A stretch of DNA of 64,000 nucleotides, from positions 1 to 64,000 of the forward strand of contig NZ_JAHLOD010000012.1 of assembly GCF_018917145.1 (NCBI RefSeq), read 5' to 3'. This document shows, piece after piece, positions 45,559-56,142 of this stretch; within the stretch, counting starts at the first letter, position 1, and each line of letters begins with the position of its first letter. This DNA comes from Clostridium bornimense. Lineage in GTDB: Bacteria; Bacillota; Clostridia; Clostridiales; Clostridiaceae. The notes beneath the pieces are model-generated. The model saw nothing but the letters and a program-made list of their open reading frames with translations, was not told where the DNA came from and searched no databases. The translations under genes were made by a program, and so were the position numbers.

Positions 45559-45901
45559 GACTGTCATATAATAAGTTTATCTCTAACAGTGCACAATTGT
45601 CAGTGCACAGAGTGAAGGATATTTTCCTTTAAAGGGGAAAAATTATAGTCCTGCGGACGGCAGAATGTTTCCATTTTTACTATAGATGAAAAAATTATGT
45701 TATAACTGCAAGTTCCAACTTACATTAGCATTTTAGGAACGCATAATTTAAGTGACATGCGAGTATACCGGGCAAAAGCCTTCTGTAACAACTTATTTAG
45801 AAAACTTAAATTTATTAAGATACTCAGACTAAATTATGAGTTGTGACTTCGCATTTACAATCTTAGAAATTCTGTAAGAATTTTAACCATTACTGTGCAC
45901 T
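45559..45901. other. Structured non-coding intergenic region
   Basis: No open frame of note. The segment is bounded by AGTGCAC copies: two direct copies near 45587 and 45602, and the inverse CTGTGCACT near 45893. Inside are nested inverted repeats: GTCC-TGC-GGAC near 45650, CATAATTTA (45742-45750) with TAAATTATG (45830-45838), GAGTAT with ATACTC inside that, a GGC-AAAA-GCC hairpin, and AAATTCT-GTA-AGAATTT near 45868. It may be a structured RNA or an old palindromic mobile element. No family recognised. Confidence 0.5.
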
Positions 45902-45959
45902 AAAAGAGGCTCTCGCTTACAAATTTTTATTTGTTTATGCGATAGCTCTTTTATTTTTA
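45902..45959 (+). terminator. Terminator at the end of the structured region
   Basis: AAAAGAG (45902-45908) pairs with CTCTTTT (45946-45952), with further imperfect pairing TCGC/GCGA and ACAAAT/ATTTGT inside, followed by ATTTTTAT. Confidence 0.65.
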
Positions 45960-46034
45960 TATGGAAATTTATCATGAATTGATATAAACTATATAAGATA
46001 TAGTATATAAATTTGTCGAAGTTTTAAGATGTGG

Positions 46035-46066
46035 TAGTAGATTGTAAAAGTTGCTACTATTTTTTT
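46035..46066 (+). terminator. Small terminator upstream of dxs
   Basis: TAGTAG (46035-46040) pairs with CTACTA (46054-46059), followed by seven T residues. The 46 bases between the previous terminator and this stem hold nothing recognisable. Confidence 0.55.
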
Positions 46067-46079
46067 GCTTTGATATAAT
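46051..46079 (+). promoter_or_regulatory. Probable SigA promoter of dxs
   Basis: TTGCTA (46051-46056), 17-base spacer, TATAAT (46074-46079). The -35 overlaps the 3' arm of the small terminator. Confidence 0.6.
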
Positions 46080-46114
46080 AAAATAAGAAAGATAAGTAAT
46101 GGAGAAGATAAGAC

Positions 46115-47968
46115 ATGTATGAAATTATTAATTCATATAAAGATATAAATGGCATAAAAAATATGTCGGAAGAAGAGGTAAAAGATTTTTCTAATGAAAT
46201 AAGAAGTTTTTTAATAAATAAGGTATCTGCTACAGGAGGACATCTTTCTTCTAATTTAGGAGTAGTAGAGTTAACATTAGCTTTATATAAAGTTTTCGAT
46301 TTTAATAAAGATAAGATTATTTGGGATGTAGGACATCAAGCTTATGTTCATAAAATTCTTACAGGAAGAGCAAAAGAATTTGATACTCTTAGGCAATATC
46401 ATGGAATGAGTGGATTCCCTAAAAAGAATGAAAGTAAATATGATTTTTTTGAAACAGGACATTCGTCCACATCTATATCTGCTGCAGTGGGAATGGCTAG
46501 AAGTAGAGATATAAGAAAAGAAAAACATGAAATTATAGCAGTTATTGGTGATGGTGCTCTTACAGGAGGAATGGCATTTGAAGCAATGAATGATATTGGA
46601 TTTAATAAGTCTAAAATCATTGTTATATTAAATGATAATGGAATATCTATAGCTGAAAATGTTGGTGGATTGTCCATACATTTAGCTAAACTTAGAGGAG
46701 ATAAAAAATACAATAAATTAAAGAAAGAAATAAAAAGTTTTACGAGAAGTAGTATAGGAAGAACTGTAAATAAATCAATGAAGCATATAAAAGATTCTCT
46801 AAAAAAGATCTTACTTCCAAGTTCAGTATTTGAAGATATGGGTTTCAAATATTTTGGACCAATTGATGGACATAATATTAAAGAGTTAACTAAAATATTA
46901 GAAAACGCTAAAAATATAGATGCACCAGTATTAATTCATGTAAAAACTACAAAAGGTAAAGGATATGATTATGCTGAAAAAAATCCATATAAGTTTCATG
47001 GTATTGGACCATTTAACTCAGAAAATGGAGAGGTAGAGAATAGTAGCTGCAAAACGACATATTCTAAAGTTTTTGGAGATACTATAATAGACATGGCAAA
47101 GGAAGATAAAAATATAGTTGCGATAACAGCGGCTATGCCAGACGGCTGTGCATTGACTAAGTACTCAAAGGAATTCCCAGATAGATTTTTCGATGTTGGT
47201 ATTGCTGAACAACATGCAGTTACTATGGCTGCAGGAATGGCTAGCACAGGAATTAAACCGTATTTTGCTGTATATTCAACTTTTCTTCAAAGAGGATATG
47301 ATCAAGTTCTTCATGATGTATGTATTCAAAACCTTCCAGTTGTTTTTGCAATAGATAGAAGTGGTATAGTTGGTAATGATGGTGAAACTCATCAAGGTAT
47401 ATTTGATTTGTCTTATTTATCAATGATTCCTAATATAACAATAATGAGTCCTAAATGTACAGAAGAACTTAAAAATATGTTATACTATTCTAGGAATTTT
47501 CCTGGACCACTAGCTATAAGGTATCCAAGAGGAGGAGATTTATTTATTGATGGTTTGATACCACAAAAAGAATTTACTCCTGGACAGTGGGAAACTATTA
47601 TAGAAGGAAAAGATATAGCTATAATAGCTGTAGGTAAAATGGTTCAATTTGCTTATAAAGCTGTACTAAAGTTAAAAGAAGAGGGCATTAACATAACGCT
47701 AATTAATGCTATGTTTGTAAAGCCGTTAGATTATGCTTTATTAGATAAAATAAAGAAGTATTATAAAGTAGTTATTACTGTTGAAGATAATGTTATTGCT
47801 GGGGGATTTGGATCTTATGTAAATCAATATATAAATTCGGCAGAAATAAAGGTGGAAAATTTAGGATACCCAGATGAATTTGTTCCTCATGGAAATGTTG
47901 ACACATTGTATAAATTGTATAAGTTAGATTCAGAAGGGATATATAATAAAATAAAAGAAGAAGTGTAG
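46115..47968 (+). CDS. dxs: 1-deoxy-D-xylulose-5-phosphate synthase
   Basis: 617-aa thiamine-diphosphate enzyme, first step of the MEP isoprenoid route (pyruvate plus glyceraldehyde-3-phosphate). The TPP site is [20 protein letters not shown]. The N-terminal [13 protein letters not shown], the transketolase middle domain [18 protein letters not shown] and [15 protein letters not shown] are all present. GGAGAAGATAAG precedes the ATG. It starts the dxs-tlyA-nadK-argR-recN cluster found in Firmicutes. Confidence 0.97.
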   Translation: MYEIINSYKDINGIKNMSEEEVKDFSNEIRSFLINKVSATGGHLSSNLGVVELTLALYKVFDFNKDKIIWDVGHQAYVHKILTGRAKEFDTLRQYHGMSGFPKKNESKYDFFETGHSSTSISAAVGMARSRDIRKEKHEIIAVIGDGALTGGMAFEAMNDIGFNKSKIIVILNDNGISIAENVGGLSIHLAKLRGDKKYNKLKKEIKSFTRSSIGRTVNKSMKHIKDSLKKILLPSSVFEDMGFKYFGPIDGHNIKELTKILENAKNIDAPVLIHVKTTKGKGYDYAEKNPYKFHGIGPFNSENGEVENSSCKTTYSKVFGDTIIDMAKEDKNIVAITAAMPDGCALTKYSKEFPDRFFDVGIAEQHAVTMAAGMASTGIKPYFAVYSTFLQRGYDQVLHDVCIQNLPVVFAIDRSGIVGNDGETHQGIFDLSYLSMIPNITIMSPKCTEELKNMLYYSRNFPGPLAIRYPRGGDLFIDGLIPQKEFTPGQWETIIEGKDIAIIAVGKMVQFAYKAVLKLKEEGINITLINAMFVKPLDYALLDKIKKYYKVVITVEDNVIAGGFGSYVNQYINSAEIKVENLGYPDEFVPHGNVDTLYKLYKLDSEGIYNKIKEEV

Positions 47969-47977
47969 GTAGTATAT

Positions 47978-48778
47978 ATGGCTAAAGAAAGATTAGATGT
48001 AGTATTAGTTAATAAAGGTTTTTTTGCTTCTAGAGAGAGGGCAAAAGGGGCTATAATGGCAGGAAATGTTTTTATAGATAACATAAGAGTTGATAAATGT
48101 GGAGAAAAAATTAATCCCGATGCAGAGATAGTGGTAAAAGGACATGATATACCATATGTAAGTAGAGGTGGATTAAAATTAGAAAAAGCAATAAAAGAAT
48201 TTGGAACAGATGTTTCTAATAAAGTTTGCTTTGATATAGGTGCATCTACAGGTGGTTTTACTGATTGTATGCTAATGAATGGAGCAACTAAAGTATATGC
48301 TGTAGATGTAGGATATGGACAACTAGCATGGAAGTTAAGAACAGATGAACGTGTAGTTTGTATGGAAAGAACAAATATAAGATATCTTAAAAAAGAAGAT
48401 ATTGAAGATACACCAGCTTTTGCATCTATAGATGTTTCATTTATATCTTTAAAGAAAGTTGTACCAGTTGTTGCATCATTAATGAGTGATGATGGTGAAA
48501 TTGTTGCATTAATAAAACCACAATTTGAAGCTGGTAGGGAGAAAGTTGGTAAGAAAGGTGTAGTTAGGGAAAAAGAAACACATAGAGAAGTTGTTGTTGA
48601 TATAGTCAATTTTCTTAAAGAAAATGGTTTTGGTATTATAGGACTAACATATTCACCAATAAAAGGACCAGAGGGAAATAGAGAATATTTAGTATATTTT
48701 AAAAAGAATTGTGAAGATACTATAGATATAGAAAGTAGTATTAATGAGGTTATTGAAAATTCTCATATAAGTTTATAG
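47978..48778 (+). CDS. tlyA: TlyA-family rRNA methyltransferase
   Basis: 266-aa protein with an N-terminal S4 RNA-binding domain (residues 1-60, RLDVVLVNKGFFASRERAKGAI-type split) and an FtsJ-like methyltransferase domain with motif I CFDIGASTGGFTDCML. TlyA proteins 2'-O-methylate rRNA; some have been called haemolysins, which is not supported by the fold. YqxC is the Bacillus homologue at this position. A long minus-strand open frame over it is a shadow. Confidence 0.93.
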   Translation: MAKERLDVVLVNKGFFASRERAKGAIMAGNVFIDNIRVDKCGEKINPDAEIVVKGHDIPYVSRGGLKLEKAIKEFGTDVSNKVCFDIGASTGGFTDCMLMNGATKVYAVDVGYGQLAWKLRTDERVVCMERTNIRYLKKEDIEDTPAFASIDVSFISLKKVVPVVASLMSDDGEIVALIKPQFEAGREKVGKKGVVREKETHREVVVDIVNFLKENGFGIIGLTYSPIKGPEGNREYLVYFKKNCEDTIDIESSINEVIENSHISL

Positions 48779-48795
48779 AACTGGAGGATATTGGG

Positions 48796-49626
48796 ATGAA
48801 AATAGGTATAATTATAAATGCTTCAAAAGATATCGATGGTGCAATAATTAAATTTGTAAAAGAAAAACTTAGCATTTTTTACAGTGATGTAGAAATACAA
48901 ATTTTTGATGATCCTAATATACATAAGAAAAAGATTTCAAAGTTAGATTTTATTTTAGTATTAGGAGGAGATGGCACAGTACTTAGAAGTGCTAAAGCTG
49001 TAATAGAAAAAGAAATACCTATTTTACCTATAAATATTGGATCTTTAGGATTTATAACTTCAGGAGAGTTAGAAGAATTAGAGGAAATTTTAAAGAAAAT
49101 AGTTGCTAAGCAATATTATATAGAAGAGAGATTAGTATTAAATTGTAATATTCAAGGTGATCATGAATTTAACTTCATAGCATTAAATGAGGTTACAATT
49201 ACAAAGGGTACTCTTTCAAGGATAGTTAAGTATAATATAGATATTAATGATAAAATGTATAGTAGTTTTAAAGGTGATGGTGTTATTATATCTACACCTA
49301 CAGGATCTACAGCATATTCTCTATCAGCAGGTGGTCCAATTATAGAGCCTAGTTTAGAGTTGATTTCTATAACACCTATTTGTAGTCAAAACTTTTCAAT
49401 TAGGACTATGGTTCTAGATAAAGACTCAAAAGTTAAAGTATATCTTAGTGAAGTTAAAGATAAGGTATATATAACAATAGATGGGCAAGAATATGTAAAA
49501 GTAGACGAAAAAGACATTATAACATTAACAAGCTATCACAAGAAGATAAAGTTTATTAGAACAGACAATTATGATTATTTTAATATATTAAATAAAAAAA
49601 TATTGAGTAATGGTAAGGAGTATTAG
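48796..49626 (+). CDS. nadK: NAD kinase
   Basis: 276-aa ATP-NAD kinase producing NADP. The GGDGT motif in FILVLGGDGTVLRSAKAV, NIGSLGFIT and STPTGSTAYSLSAGGPII are family hallmarks. TGGAGGATATTGGG precedes the ATG. Together with the NadD domain at 4.4 kb, two NAD(P)-metabolism enzymes lie in the window. Confidence 0.96.
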   Translation: MKIGIIINASKDIDGAIIKFVKEKLSIFYSDVEIQIFDDPNIHKKKISKLDFILVLGGDGTVLRSAKAVIEKEIPILPINIGSLGFITSGELEELEEILKKIVAKQYYIEERLVLNCNIQGDHEFNFIALNEVTITKGTLSRIVKYNIDINDKMYSSFKGDGVIISTPTGSTAYSLSAGGPIIEPSLELISITPICSQNFSIRTMVLDKDSKVKVYLSEVKDKVYITIDGQEYVKVDEKDIITLTSYHKKIKFIRTDNYDYFNILNKKILSNGKEY

Positions 49627-49629
49627 AAG

Positions 49630-50091
49630 ATGAAAGTTTCAAGACACTCTAAAATTTTAGAACTTATAAATTCTAAGGATATAGAAACGCAAGAAGAATT
49701 AGCAGAGATTTTGAAAAAAAGTGGATTTGATGTAACACAGGCTACAGTATCAAGAGATATAAAAGAGCTAAAGCTTATTAAGATTATGGGGAATGAAGGA
49801 AGATATAAATATGCAACAATTTCTCCTAAAGAGGGATTTCTATCTGATAAGTTATTAAACATTCTTGCTCATACAGTTATTTCGGTAGAAAGAGTAAACA
49901 ACTTTGTTGTAGTTAAGACAATAACAGGTTCTGCAGGGGCAGCGGCAGAAGCTTTAGACTCAATTAATATAGATGGTGTTGCAGGGACTATAGCAGGAGA
50001 TAATACTATTTTTGTTATGTTAAGAGATAAAGAAAAGGCTGAAGATATGATTTTTAAGATAAAGAAAATAATTAATTCTCAGGAGGAATAA
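49630..50091 (+). CDS. argR: Arginine repressor ArgR/AhrC
   Basis: 153-aa hexameric regulator of arginine synthesis and catabolism. The N-terminal winged helix ([25 protein letters not shown] split, [15 protein letters not shown]) and the C-terminal arginine-binding domain ([26 protein letters not shown]) are both clear. TAAGGAG precedes the ATG. Position before recN is conserved in Firmicutes. No obvious ARG box is seen nearby. Confidence 0.96.
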   Translation: MKVSRHSKILELINSKDIETQEELAEILKKSGFDVTQATVSRDIKELKLIKIMGNEGRYKYATISPKEGFLSDKLLNILAHTVISVERVNNFVVVKTITGSAGAAAEALDSINIDGVAGTIAGDNTIFVMLRDKEKAEDMIFKIKKIINSQEE

Positions 50092-51795
50092 ATGCTTGTT
50101 CAACTTAATATAAGTAATTTTGCGTTAATAGATAATTTATCTATTAATTTTGATAAAGGATTTAATGTTCTTACAGGAGAAACTGGTACAGGGAAATCAA
50201 TATTAATAGATGCTATCAGTTACATTCTTGGAGGAAAATATAATCGTGGTATTATTAGAAATGGAGAGGAAAGAGTATTTGTAGAGGGTGTTTTCGAAGT
50301 TTCTAATAATAAAAGCATTAAGATACTAGAGAAACTTAACATACCAGTTGAAGAAAGTATAATCATTAGTAGAGAGACTTTAAGTGAAGGAAGAAGTGTA
50401 GCAAAGATAAATAACAGAACTGTAACATTAAGTCAACTTAGAGAACTGGGAGAAACTATTCTAAATATACATGGGCAACATGAAAATATAAGCCTTTTGA
50501 ATACAAATTTACATATAAATTATCTTGATGACTTTGGAAATGATGAATTTCAAGAAACATTAAAAATATATCATAAAGAGTTTGATAAGTTTAAGAATCT
50601 TAAGAAGCGTTTAGAGGAACTTCAAAATTCAGAGGATGGTTCTGAAAAAATGAAAGATTTTATCAGTTATCAAATTGATGAAATAGAGAAAGCAAAGCTG
50701 AAGATAGGTGAAGATCTAGAACTTGAAGAGAAAGTTGCTTTGTTATCAAATTCTGAAAATATGACTAAAACATTTTTAAGTGTAAATAATATATTAAAGG
50801 AATCATCAGAAGAAAGATTATCTGTATTGGATTCTTTAAATATCGTTGTAAGAGAATTAAGAAGTCTTAATAGTCCTAGTGAAGAATTAAATAAAATAAT
50901 AGCATCTATAGAAGATTCATATTACTCAATTCAAGATAATGCTAATGCTATAAGGGATATTAAAGATTCTTTAGTTTATGATGAAGACGAATTAAATTAT
51001 CTAAATAGTAGATTATTTTTAATAGATTCTTTAAAAAGAAAGTATGGGGAAACTGTTGAAAAAATTATTGATACTAAAGAACAACTAGAAAAGCAATATT
51101 ATGATATTTGCAACAAAAATGAGATTATTGATAAGATAAAAAAGGAAATAGAAGATCAGCATAATCTATTAATTAAATTATCATCAGAGATATCTGAAAT
51201 AAGAAATAATCTTGCTAGGACTCTAGAGGATAATATTCATATGCAACTTAGAGAATTAGGATTAGAAAAAGCAAGATTTTCAATTGAAGTTTTATTTGAT
51301 GAAAAGTATCTAAGTAATAAAGGTTGCAATAAAGTTACATTTAAAATTAGTACAAATCCAGGTGAACCGCTATATTCTATAGATAAAGTAGTGTCAGGTG
51401 GAGAACTTTCAAGAATAATGTTAGCGCTTAAAGTAGTTTTTACAAACAAGGATAAGATACCAACAATAATCTTTGATGAAATAGATATAGGAATAAGTGG
51501 TAGTATAGCATCAGCTGTTGCAAAAAAAATGTTTTATGTGTCTTTAGATACGCAAGTATTTGTTGTAACGCATCTTCCACAAATAGCTGTGATGTCAGAT
51601 AATCATTTTGTTGTAACAAAAGAAGTTAGAGATGAAAAGACTTATTCTTATGTAAATAAGTTAAAAGAAGAAGAAAAAATAAATGAAATAGCAAGAATGA
51701 TTGGTGGAAGTGATTTGACTAAACTTACTATAGAAAATGCTAGAGAACTAGTGAATCTTGCTAATGATATTAAAATGGAAATTAAGAAGGAATAA
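50092..51795 (+). CDS. recN: DNA repair protein RecN
   Basis: 567-aa SMC-like ATPase for double-strand break repair. Walker A is VLTGETGTGKSILIDAI; the central part is a coiled coil (about 150-370); the signature VSGGELSRIMLALK and Walker B TIIFDEIDIGISG are near the C-terminus, with FVVTHLPQIAVMSD. It starts right after the argR stop, with AGGAGG in the argR end. It ends with a terminator that overlaps its stop codon. Confidence 0.97.
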   Translation: MLVQLNISNFALIDNLSINFDKGFNVLTGETGTGKSILIDAISYILGGKYNRGIIRNGEERVFVEGVFEVSNNKSIKILEKLNIPVEESIIISRETLSEGRSVAKINNRTVTLSQLRELGETILNIHGQHENISLLNTNLHINYLDDFGNDEFQETLKIYHKEFDKFKNLKKRLEELQNSEDGSEKMKDFISYQIDEIEKAKLKIGEDLELEEKVALLSNSENMTKTFLSVNNILKESSEERLSVLDSLNIVVRELRSLNSPSEELNKIIASIEDSYYSIQDNANAIRDIKDSLVYDEDELNYLNSRLFLIDSLKRKYGETVEKIIDTKEQLEKQYYDICNKNEIIDKIKKEIEDQHNLLIKLSSEISEIRNNLARTLEDNIHMQLRELGLEKARFSIEVLFDEKYLSNKGCNKVTFKISTNPGEPLYSIDKVVSGGELSRIMLALKVVFTNKDKIPTIIFDEIDIGISGSIASAVAKKMFYVSLDTQVFVVTHLPQIAVMSDNHFVVTKEVRDEKTYSYVNKLKEEEKINEIARMIGGSDLTKLTIENARELVNLANDIKMEIKKE

Positions 51796-51814
51796 ATTCT
51801 CCTTCTTATTTTTT
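51784..51814 (+). terminator. Intrinsic terminator overlapping the recN stop
   Basis: AAGAAGGA (51784-51791) pairs perfectly with TCCTTCTT (51800-51807), followed by ATTTTTTA. The stem begins within the last recN codons. Confidence 0.8.
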
Positions 51815-51890
51815 ATGTAAATATAGATAAGAATAATATTTTAACTTAAGGGAAAATTAAAAATACAGAAAAGATTTGGAGGTGAAGATT

Positions 51891-52988
51891 TTGCGAAAAT
51901 TATATTCAAAAAATTTCTTGTTTCGTAATATAGCTATACTTTTATTTATTTTTTTATTTATTTTTGGAAATTCGCCTCTAATAACATTTGGAAGAAACCT
52001 AGATAAAACACTCGTAGTTGAAAAAGATAAAGATAAGCATGATACTGTTTATTTAGGTGGATACCCTATAGGAATTAAGCTAAAGACTAAAGGTTTTATT
52101 GTAATATCTCTTAGTGAAATAGAAAATTATGAAAAAGAGCCTTATTCGCCGGCTAGTGAAGGTGGTATAAAAGTTGGTGACAATATAATTTCTATAAATG
52201 AAATTGAACTAAAAAATTCAAATGATATAACAGAAATAATTAATAAAACTAAAGGAAATACTATAAAAATTAAATTATTACGGGATAATATAGAATTAGT
52301 TAAAGAAGTAAAACCTGTAAAGTGTGTAGATGATAATTATAAATTAGGACTATGGATTAGGGATTCTACAGCTGGAGTAGGAACTCTTACTTTTTATGAT
52401 AAAAAAAACAATATATTTGGAGCATTAGGTCATGGAATTATAGATAGTGACACTAATGTTATAATGCCAATTGAAAAAGGGGATATTTTATCTGCAGAAA
52501 TAAAATCAATAAAACGTGGAGAAAAAGGAAATCCAGGAGAGTTAAGAGGGATATTTGTGAATGAAACTCATGTAAGAGGAGAAATCACCAAAAATAGTCT
52601 AAATGGCGTTTTTGGTATATCTAATGAGTCTTTAGAAAATATAAAATTTAACGAACCTATAAAAGTTGCTAAAATTAGCGAAATTAAAGAAGGAAATGCT
52701 CAAATTTTAACTACAGTAGATGCTGATGGACCTAAATACTATGATATAAAAATTGAGAAGGTTCTAGACAATGCTAGTACATCTTCTAAAAATATGTTAA
52801 TAGTAGTTACAGATGAAGAACTACTTTCGAAAACTGGTGGTATTGTACAAGGAATGAGTGGAAGTCCTATTATACAAAATGGTAAGTTAGTTGGTGCAGT
52901 TAATCATGTACTAGTAAACAATCCATGTGCAGGATATGGAATTTTTATAGAAACTATGTTAAATGAATTGAATAAAGGAATAAAATAG
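51891..52988 (+). CDS. spoIVB: SpoIVB peptidase
   Basis: 365-aa S55 serine peptidase secreted by the forespore to trigger SigK (or late-stage) signalling. An N-terminal membrane helix (about 8-28) precedes a PDZ domain (about 60-140, PASEGGIKVGDNIISINEIEL), then the peptidase domain with catalytic H181 in ALGHGIID and S325 in GMSGSPII. GGAGGTGA (51878-51885) selects TTG 51891 over the in-frame TTG at 51876. The partner spo0A follows, as in Bacillus. Confidence 0.94.
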   Translation: MRKLYSKNFLFRNIAILLFIFLFIFGNSPLITFGRNLDKTLVVEKDKDKHDTVYLGGYPIGIKLKTKGFIVISLSEIENYEKEPYSPASEGGIKVGDNIISINEIELKNSNDITEIINKTKGNTIKIKLLRDNIELVKEVKPVKCVDDNYKLGLWIRDSTAGVGTLTFYDKKNNIFGALGHGIIDSDTNVIMPIEKGDILSAEIKSIKRGEKGNPGELRGIFVNETHVRGEITKNSLNGVFGISNESLENIKFNEPIKVAKISEIKEGNAQILTTVDADGPKYYDIKIEKVLDNASTSSKNMLIVVTDEELLSKTGGIVQGMSGSPIIQNGKLVGAVNHVLVNNPCAGYGIFIETMLNELNKGIK

Positions 52989-52996
52989 TTTATTAT

Positions 52997-53029
52997 TTAA
53001 TAAAGAGTTTACTTTTATTAATTTTTTTT
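52997..53029 (+). terminator. AT-rich terminator after spoIVB
   Basis: TTAATAAAG (52997-53005) pairs mostly with CTTTTATTAA (53012-53021), followed by eight T residues. Directly after it comes an A8T8 tract (53031-53046). Confidence 0.6.
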
Positions 53030-53058
53030 CAAAAAAAATTTTTTTTAAGAAATTTAGA

Positions 53059-53090
53059 AGGGATTAAAGAAAAGATGTCGAATATATAAT
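53059..53090 (+). promoter_or_regulatory. spo0A promoter region with a 0A box
   Basis: TGTCGAA at 53076-53082 is a core 0A box. It overlaps a SigH-like promoter, AGGGATTA (53059-53066) and GTCGAAT (53077-53083, RnnGAAT type). TATAAT at 53085-53090 could be a separate SigA -10 without a good -35. Overlap suggests direct Spo0A feedback, as known for Bacillus spo0A. Confidence 0.5.
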
Positions 53091-53135
53091 GATGTAAAGA
53101 TATGGAAATTAATTTGTGAATTGGGGGATTTATTT

Positions 53136-53951
53136 ATGGATAATCAAAAAATTAACGTACTAATTGCCGACGATAATAAAGAGTTCTGTAATATCTTGAA
53201 TGATTATTTACTTAATCAGAGAGATATGGTGGTTGTCGGTGTCGCTAAAGATGGACTTGAAGCTTTAGAAATGATTGAGGCTAAAAAGCCAGATTTGGTG
53301 ATTCTTGACATAATAATGCCACATTTAGATGGTTTAGGAGTACTTGAAAAACTTAATTTATCAGAATCAGATGATAAGCCAAGAGTTATAGTATTATCAG
53401 CAGTTGGTCAAGAAAGAATAACTCAAAGATCTATTGCTTTAGGTGCAGATTATTATGTTGTAAAACCATTTGATATGGATGTATTTGTTAAGAGAATAAG
53501 AGATATGTTCACTAATAATGTTGTACAAAATGAAAATAAAAAATCTGTAGAGGTATATTCTGAGCCAGTAGTTCAAAAAGTGACAGAAAATAAACCTGTA
53601 GATTTAGAAACAGAAATTACATCAATAATACATGAAATAGGAGTGCCAGCACATATAAAAGGTTATATGTATTTAAGAGAAGCTATTTCAATGGTAGTTA
53701 ATAATGTAGAATTATTATCTGCTGTTACAAAAGAGCTATACCCTTCTATAGCTAAGAAATACAATACAACAGCATCAAGAGTAGAAAGAGCAATTCGTCA
53801 CGCTATTGAAGTAGCATGGAGCAGAGGTCAAATAGACACAATAAATAAGTTATTTGGATATACTATAAATAATGGTAAAGGTAAACCAACAAATAGTGAA
53901 TTTATTGCAATGATAGCTGATAAGTTGAGACTTAAAAATAAAGTAGGATAA
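53136..53951 (+). CDS. spo0A: Sporulation master regulator Spo0A
   Basis: 271-aa response regulator that commits the cell to sporulation. The receiver domain (1-125) has the acidic pocket D12/D13, phosphoacceptor D58 in VILDIIMPH, and the lysine in [11 protein letters not shown] linker follows, then the Spo0A_C DNA-binding domain (about 155-271; [18 protein letters not shown] and [18 protein letters not shown]). GGGGGAT selects ATG 53136 over an upstream in-frame start at 53121. In clostridia it is phosphorylated directly by orphan kinases; none is in the window. Confidence 0.98.
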   Translation: MDNQKINVLIADDNKEFCNILNDYLLNQRDMVVVGVAKDGLEALEMIEAKKPDLVILDIIMPHLDGLGVLEKLNLSESDDKPRVIVLSAVGQERITQRSIALGADYYVVKPFDMDVFVKRIRDMFTNNVVQNENKKSVEVYSEPVVQKVTENKPVDLETEITSIIHEIGVPAHIKGYMYLREAISMVVNNVELLSAVTKELYPSIAKKYNTTASRVERAIRHAIEVAWSRGQIDTINKLFGYTINNGKGKPTNSEFIAMIADKLRLKNKVG

Positions 53952-54009
53952 ATTTATTTAATATAATTTTAAATGTGTAGGCAAAAATAAAAATATAAAG
54001 GTAATAAAG

Positions 54010-54050
54010 AAGAATTGTCATATAATTTGTTATTTATGACAGTTCTTTTT
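54010..54050 (+). terminator. Intrinsic terminator after spo0A
   Basis: AAGAATTGTCATA (54010-54022) pairs with TATGACAGTTCTT (54035-54047), 13 bp with one G-U, followed by a short U-run. Confidence 0.88.
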
Positions 54051-54371
54051 ATTTTGATATAGAGAAGGCATCAGTATGAATATAAGTTCACAGTGCTGGA
54101 ATAGATAAGAGACATATTAGGTCTATTTATTATAAGTTAATGAAATATTAATTATTATAGATTGGTATAGATATTTACATCGAAAAGGTGCTGTAGTAAA
54201 ATTTAAATAGAGGTTACTGGATTTATTTGTATTGCAAGTATAATTATGTTGGAAATTTGAAGGAACTTATTTATTTAAAAGTTAAAATGAATGACAACTT
54301 TCAAATAAATAATGAAAATTGATATGTATAACTTTAAATTAGAGTATTTTTATATAGTTTTTTATACATTG
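54051..54371. other. Gene-free stretch upstream of ilvN, with a 17-bp hairpin
   Basis: No coding frame with a ribosome-binding site. A long imperfect hairpin lies at 54267-54312: TTATTTATTTAAAAGTT and AACTTTCAAATAAATAA pair over 17 bp with one mismatch around a 12-base loop. It lacks a U-run on either side. No T-box specifier or AGGGTGG antiterminator sequence was found. The rest is AT-rich and featureless to me. Confidence 0.5.
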
Positions 54372-54400
54372 TTGACAGTATAAATTTCCAGTGATAATAT
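54372..54400 (+). promoter_or_regulatory. SigA promoter of ilvN-ilvC
   Basis: TTGACA (54372-54377), 17-base spacer, TAATAT (54395-54400). The transcript would start about 30 bases before the ilvN ATG, too short a leader for a T-box. Confidence 0.8.
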
Positions 54401-54437
54401 ACATTAAACAGTATGACATAGAAAAAGGGGAAGGATT

Positions 54438-54926
54438 ATGAAGAAGTATGTATTATTGACTATAGTGGAAGATAATCCTGGAGTGCTAACACGTATTTGT
54501 CAGTTGTTTACTAGGAGAAGCTTTAACTTAGATAGTGTTACTGCAGGAAAGACCGAAAAAGAAGGATTTACTAGATTAACATTAATCACAACTGCTGAAG
54601 ATGATTTTGTTGTAGATCAAATTTGCAAACAAATGTCAAAATTAGAAGAAGTAAAAAAAGTAAAAGTATTAGAAAAAGATATGAGTTTATGTAAAGAGAT
54701 TGCAATGATTAAGATAAAATGTGACAATAAAAAGAAAACAGAAATTGTTAATTTAGCAAATATATTTAAGGGCACTGTGGTAGATGTTTCTAAAGAGACT
54801 ATAACAGTTGAAATGACTGCAGATGATGAAAAGTTAAAGGCATTTATTGAATTAGTTAAAGAGGATATAGTTGAACTTGTTACAAGTGGTTATATAGCTA
54901 TGGAACGAGGAAACTCTGTCTTATAA
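54438..54926 (+). CDS. ilvN: Acetolactate synthase small subunit
   Basis: 162-aa regulatory subunit of acetohydroxyacid synthase, conferring valine feedback. The N-terminal ACT domain (LLTIVEDNPGVLTRICQLFTRRSFN split, LTLITTAEDDF) binds valine; the C-terminal ALS_ss domain follows. AAAAAGGGGAAGG precedes the ATG. Unusually, its catalytic partner ilvB lies 4.1 kb downstream at the other end of the leu genes. Confidence 0.94.
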   Translation: MKKYVLLTIVEDNPGVLTRICQLFTRRSFNLDSVTAGKTEKEGFTRLTLITTAEDDFVVDQICKQMSKLEEVKKVKVLEKDMSLCKEIAMIKIKCDNKKKTEIVNLANIFKGTVVDVSKETITVEMTADDEKLKAFIELVKEDIVELVTSGYIAMERGNSVL

Positions 54927-54951
54927 ATAAACAAATAAACAAAAATATTAG

Positions 54952-55956
<1,005 letters not shown>

Positions 55957-56073
55957 TATATTTTAATTAGAAACTAGATTTATTCTATATTCTAAGATCA
56001 TTATCTAAGAGATGGAGTTTATGAGGTAATATAAATTCTATTTATAAGATAAAACTGAACAGCTGTAAAATTG

Positions 56074-56103
56074 AACAAGCTTAGGTTACTAAGCTTGTTT
56101 TAA
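56074..56103 (+). terminator. Terminator-like hairpin between ilvC and leuC
   Basis: AACAAGCTTAG (56074-56084) pairs perfectly with CTAAGCTTGTT (56089-56099), loop GTTA, then TTAATT. The U-tail is short, so it may be partial. It splits the cluster into ilvNC and leuCDB-ilvB. Confidence 0.75.
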
Positions 56104-56142
56104 TTATAGGGGAAATAAATAATATAAGGGGGCAAAGTTAAG

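Noticed and set aside
47887-48609. 240-codon open frame on the minus strand over tlyA
   Set aside because: It lies wholly opposite a clear TlyA gene, has Ser/Thr-rich composition typical of antisense frames in AT-rich DNA and lacks a ribosome-binding site.
54051-54437. T-box riboswitch upstream of ilvN
   Set aside because: No AGGGTGG-type antiterminator, no terminator just before ilvN, and the promoter at 54372 leaves only about 30 nt of leader.
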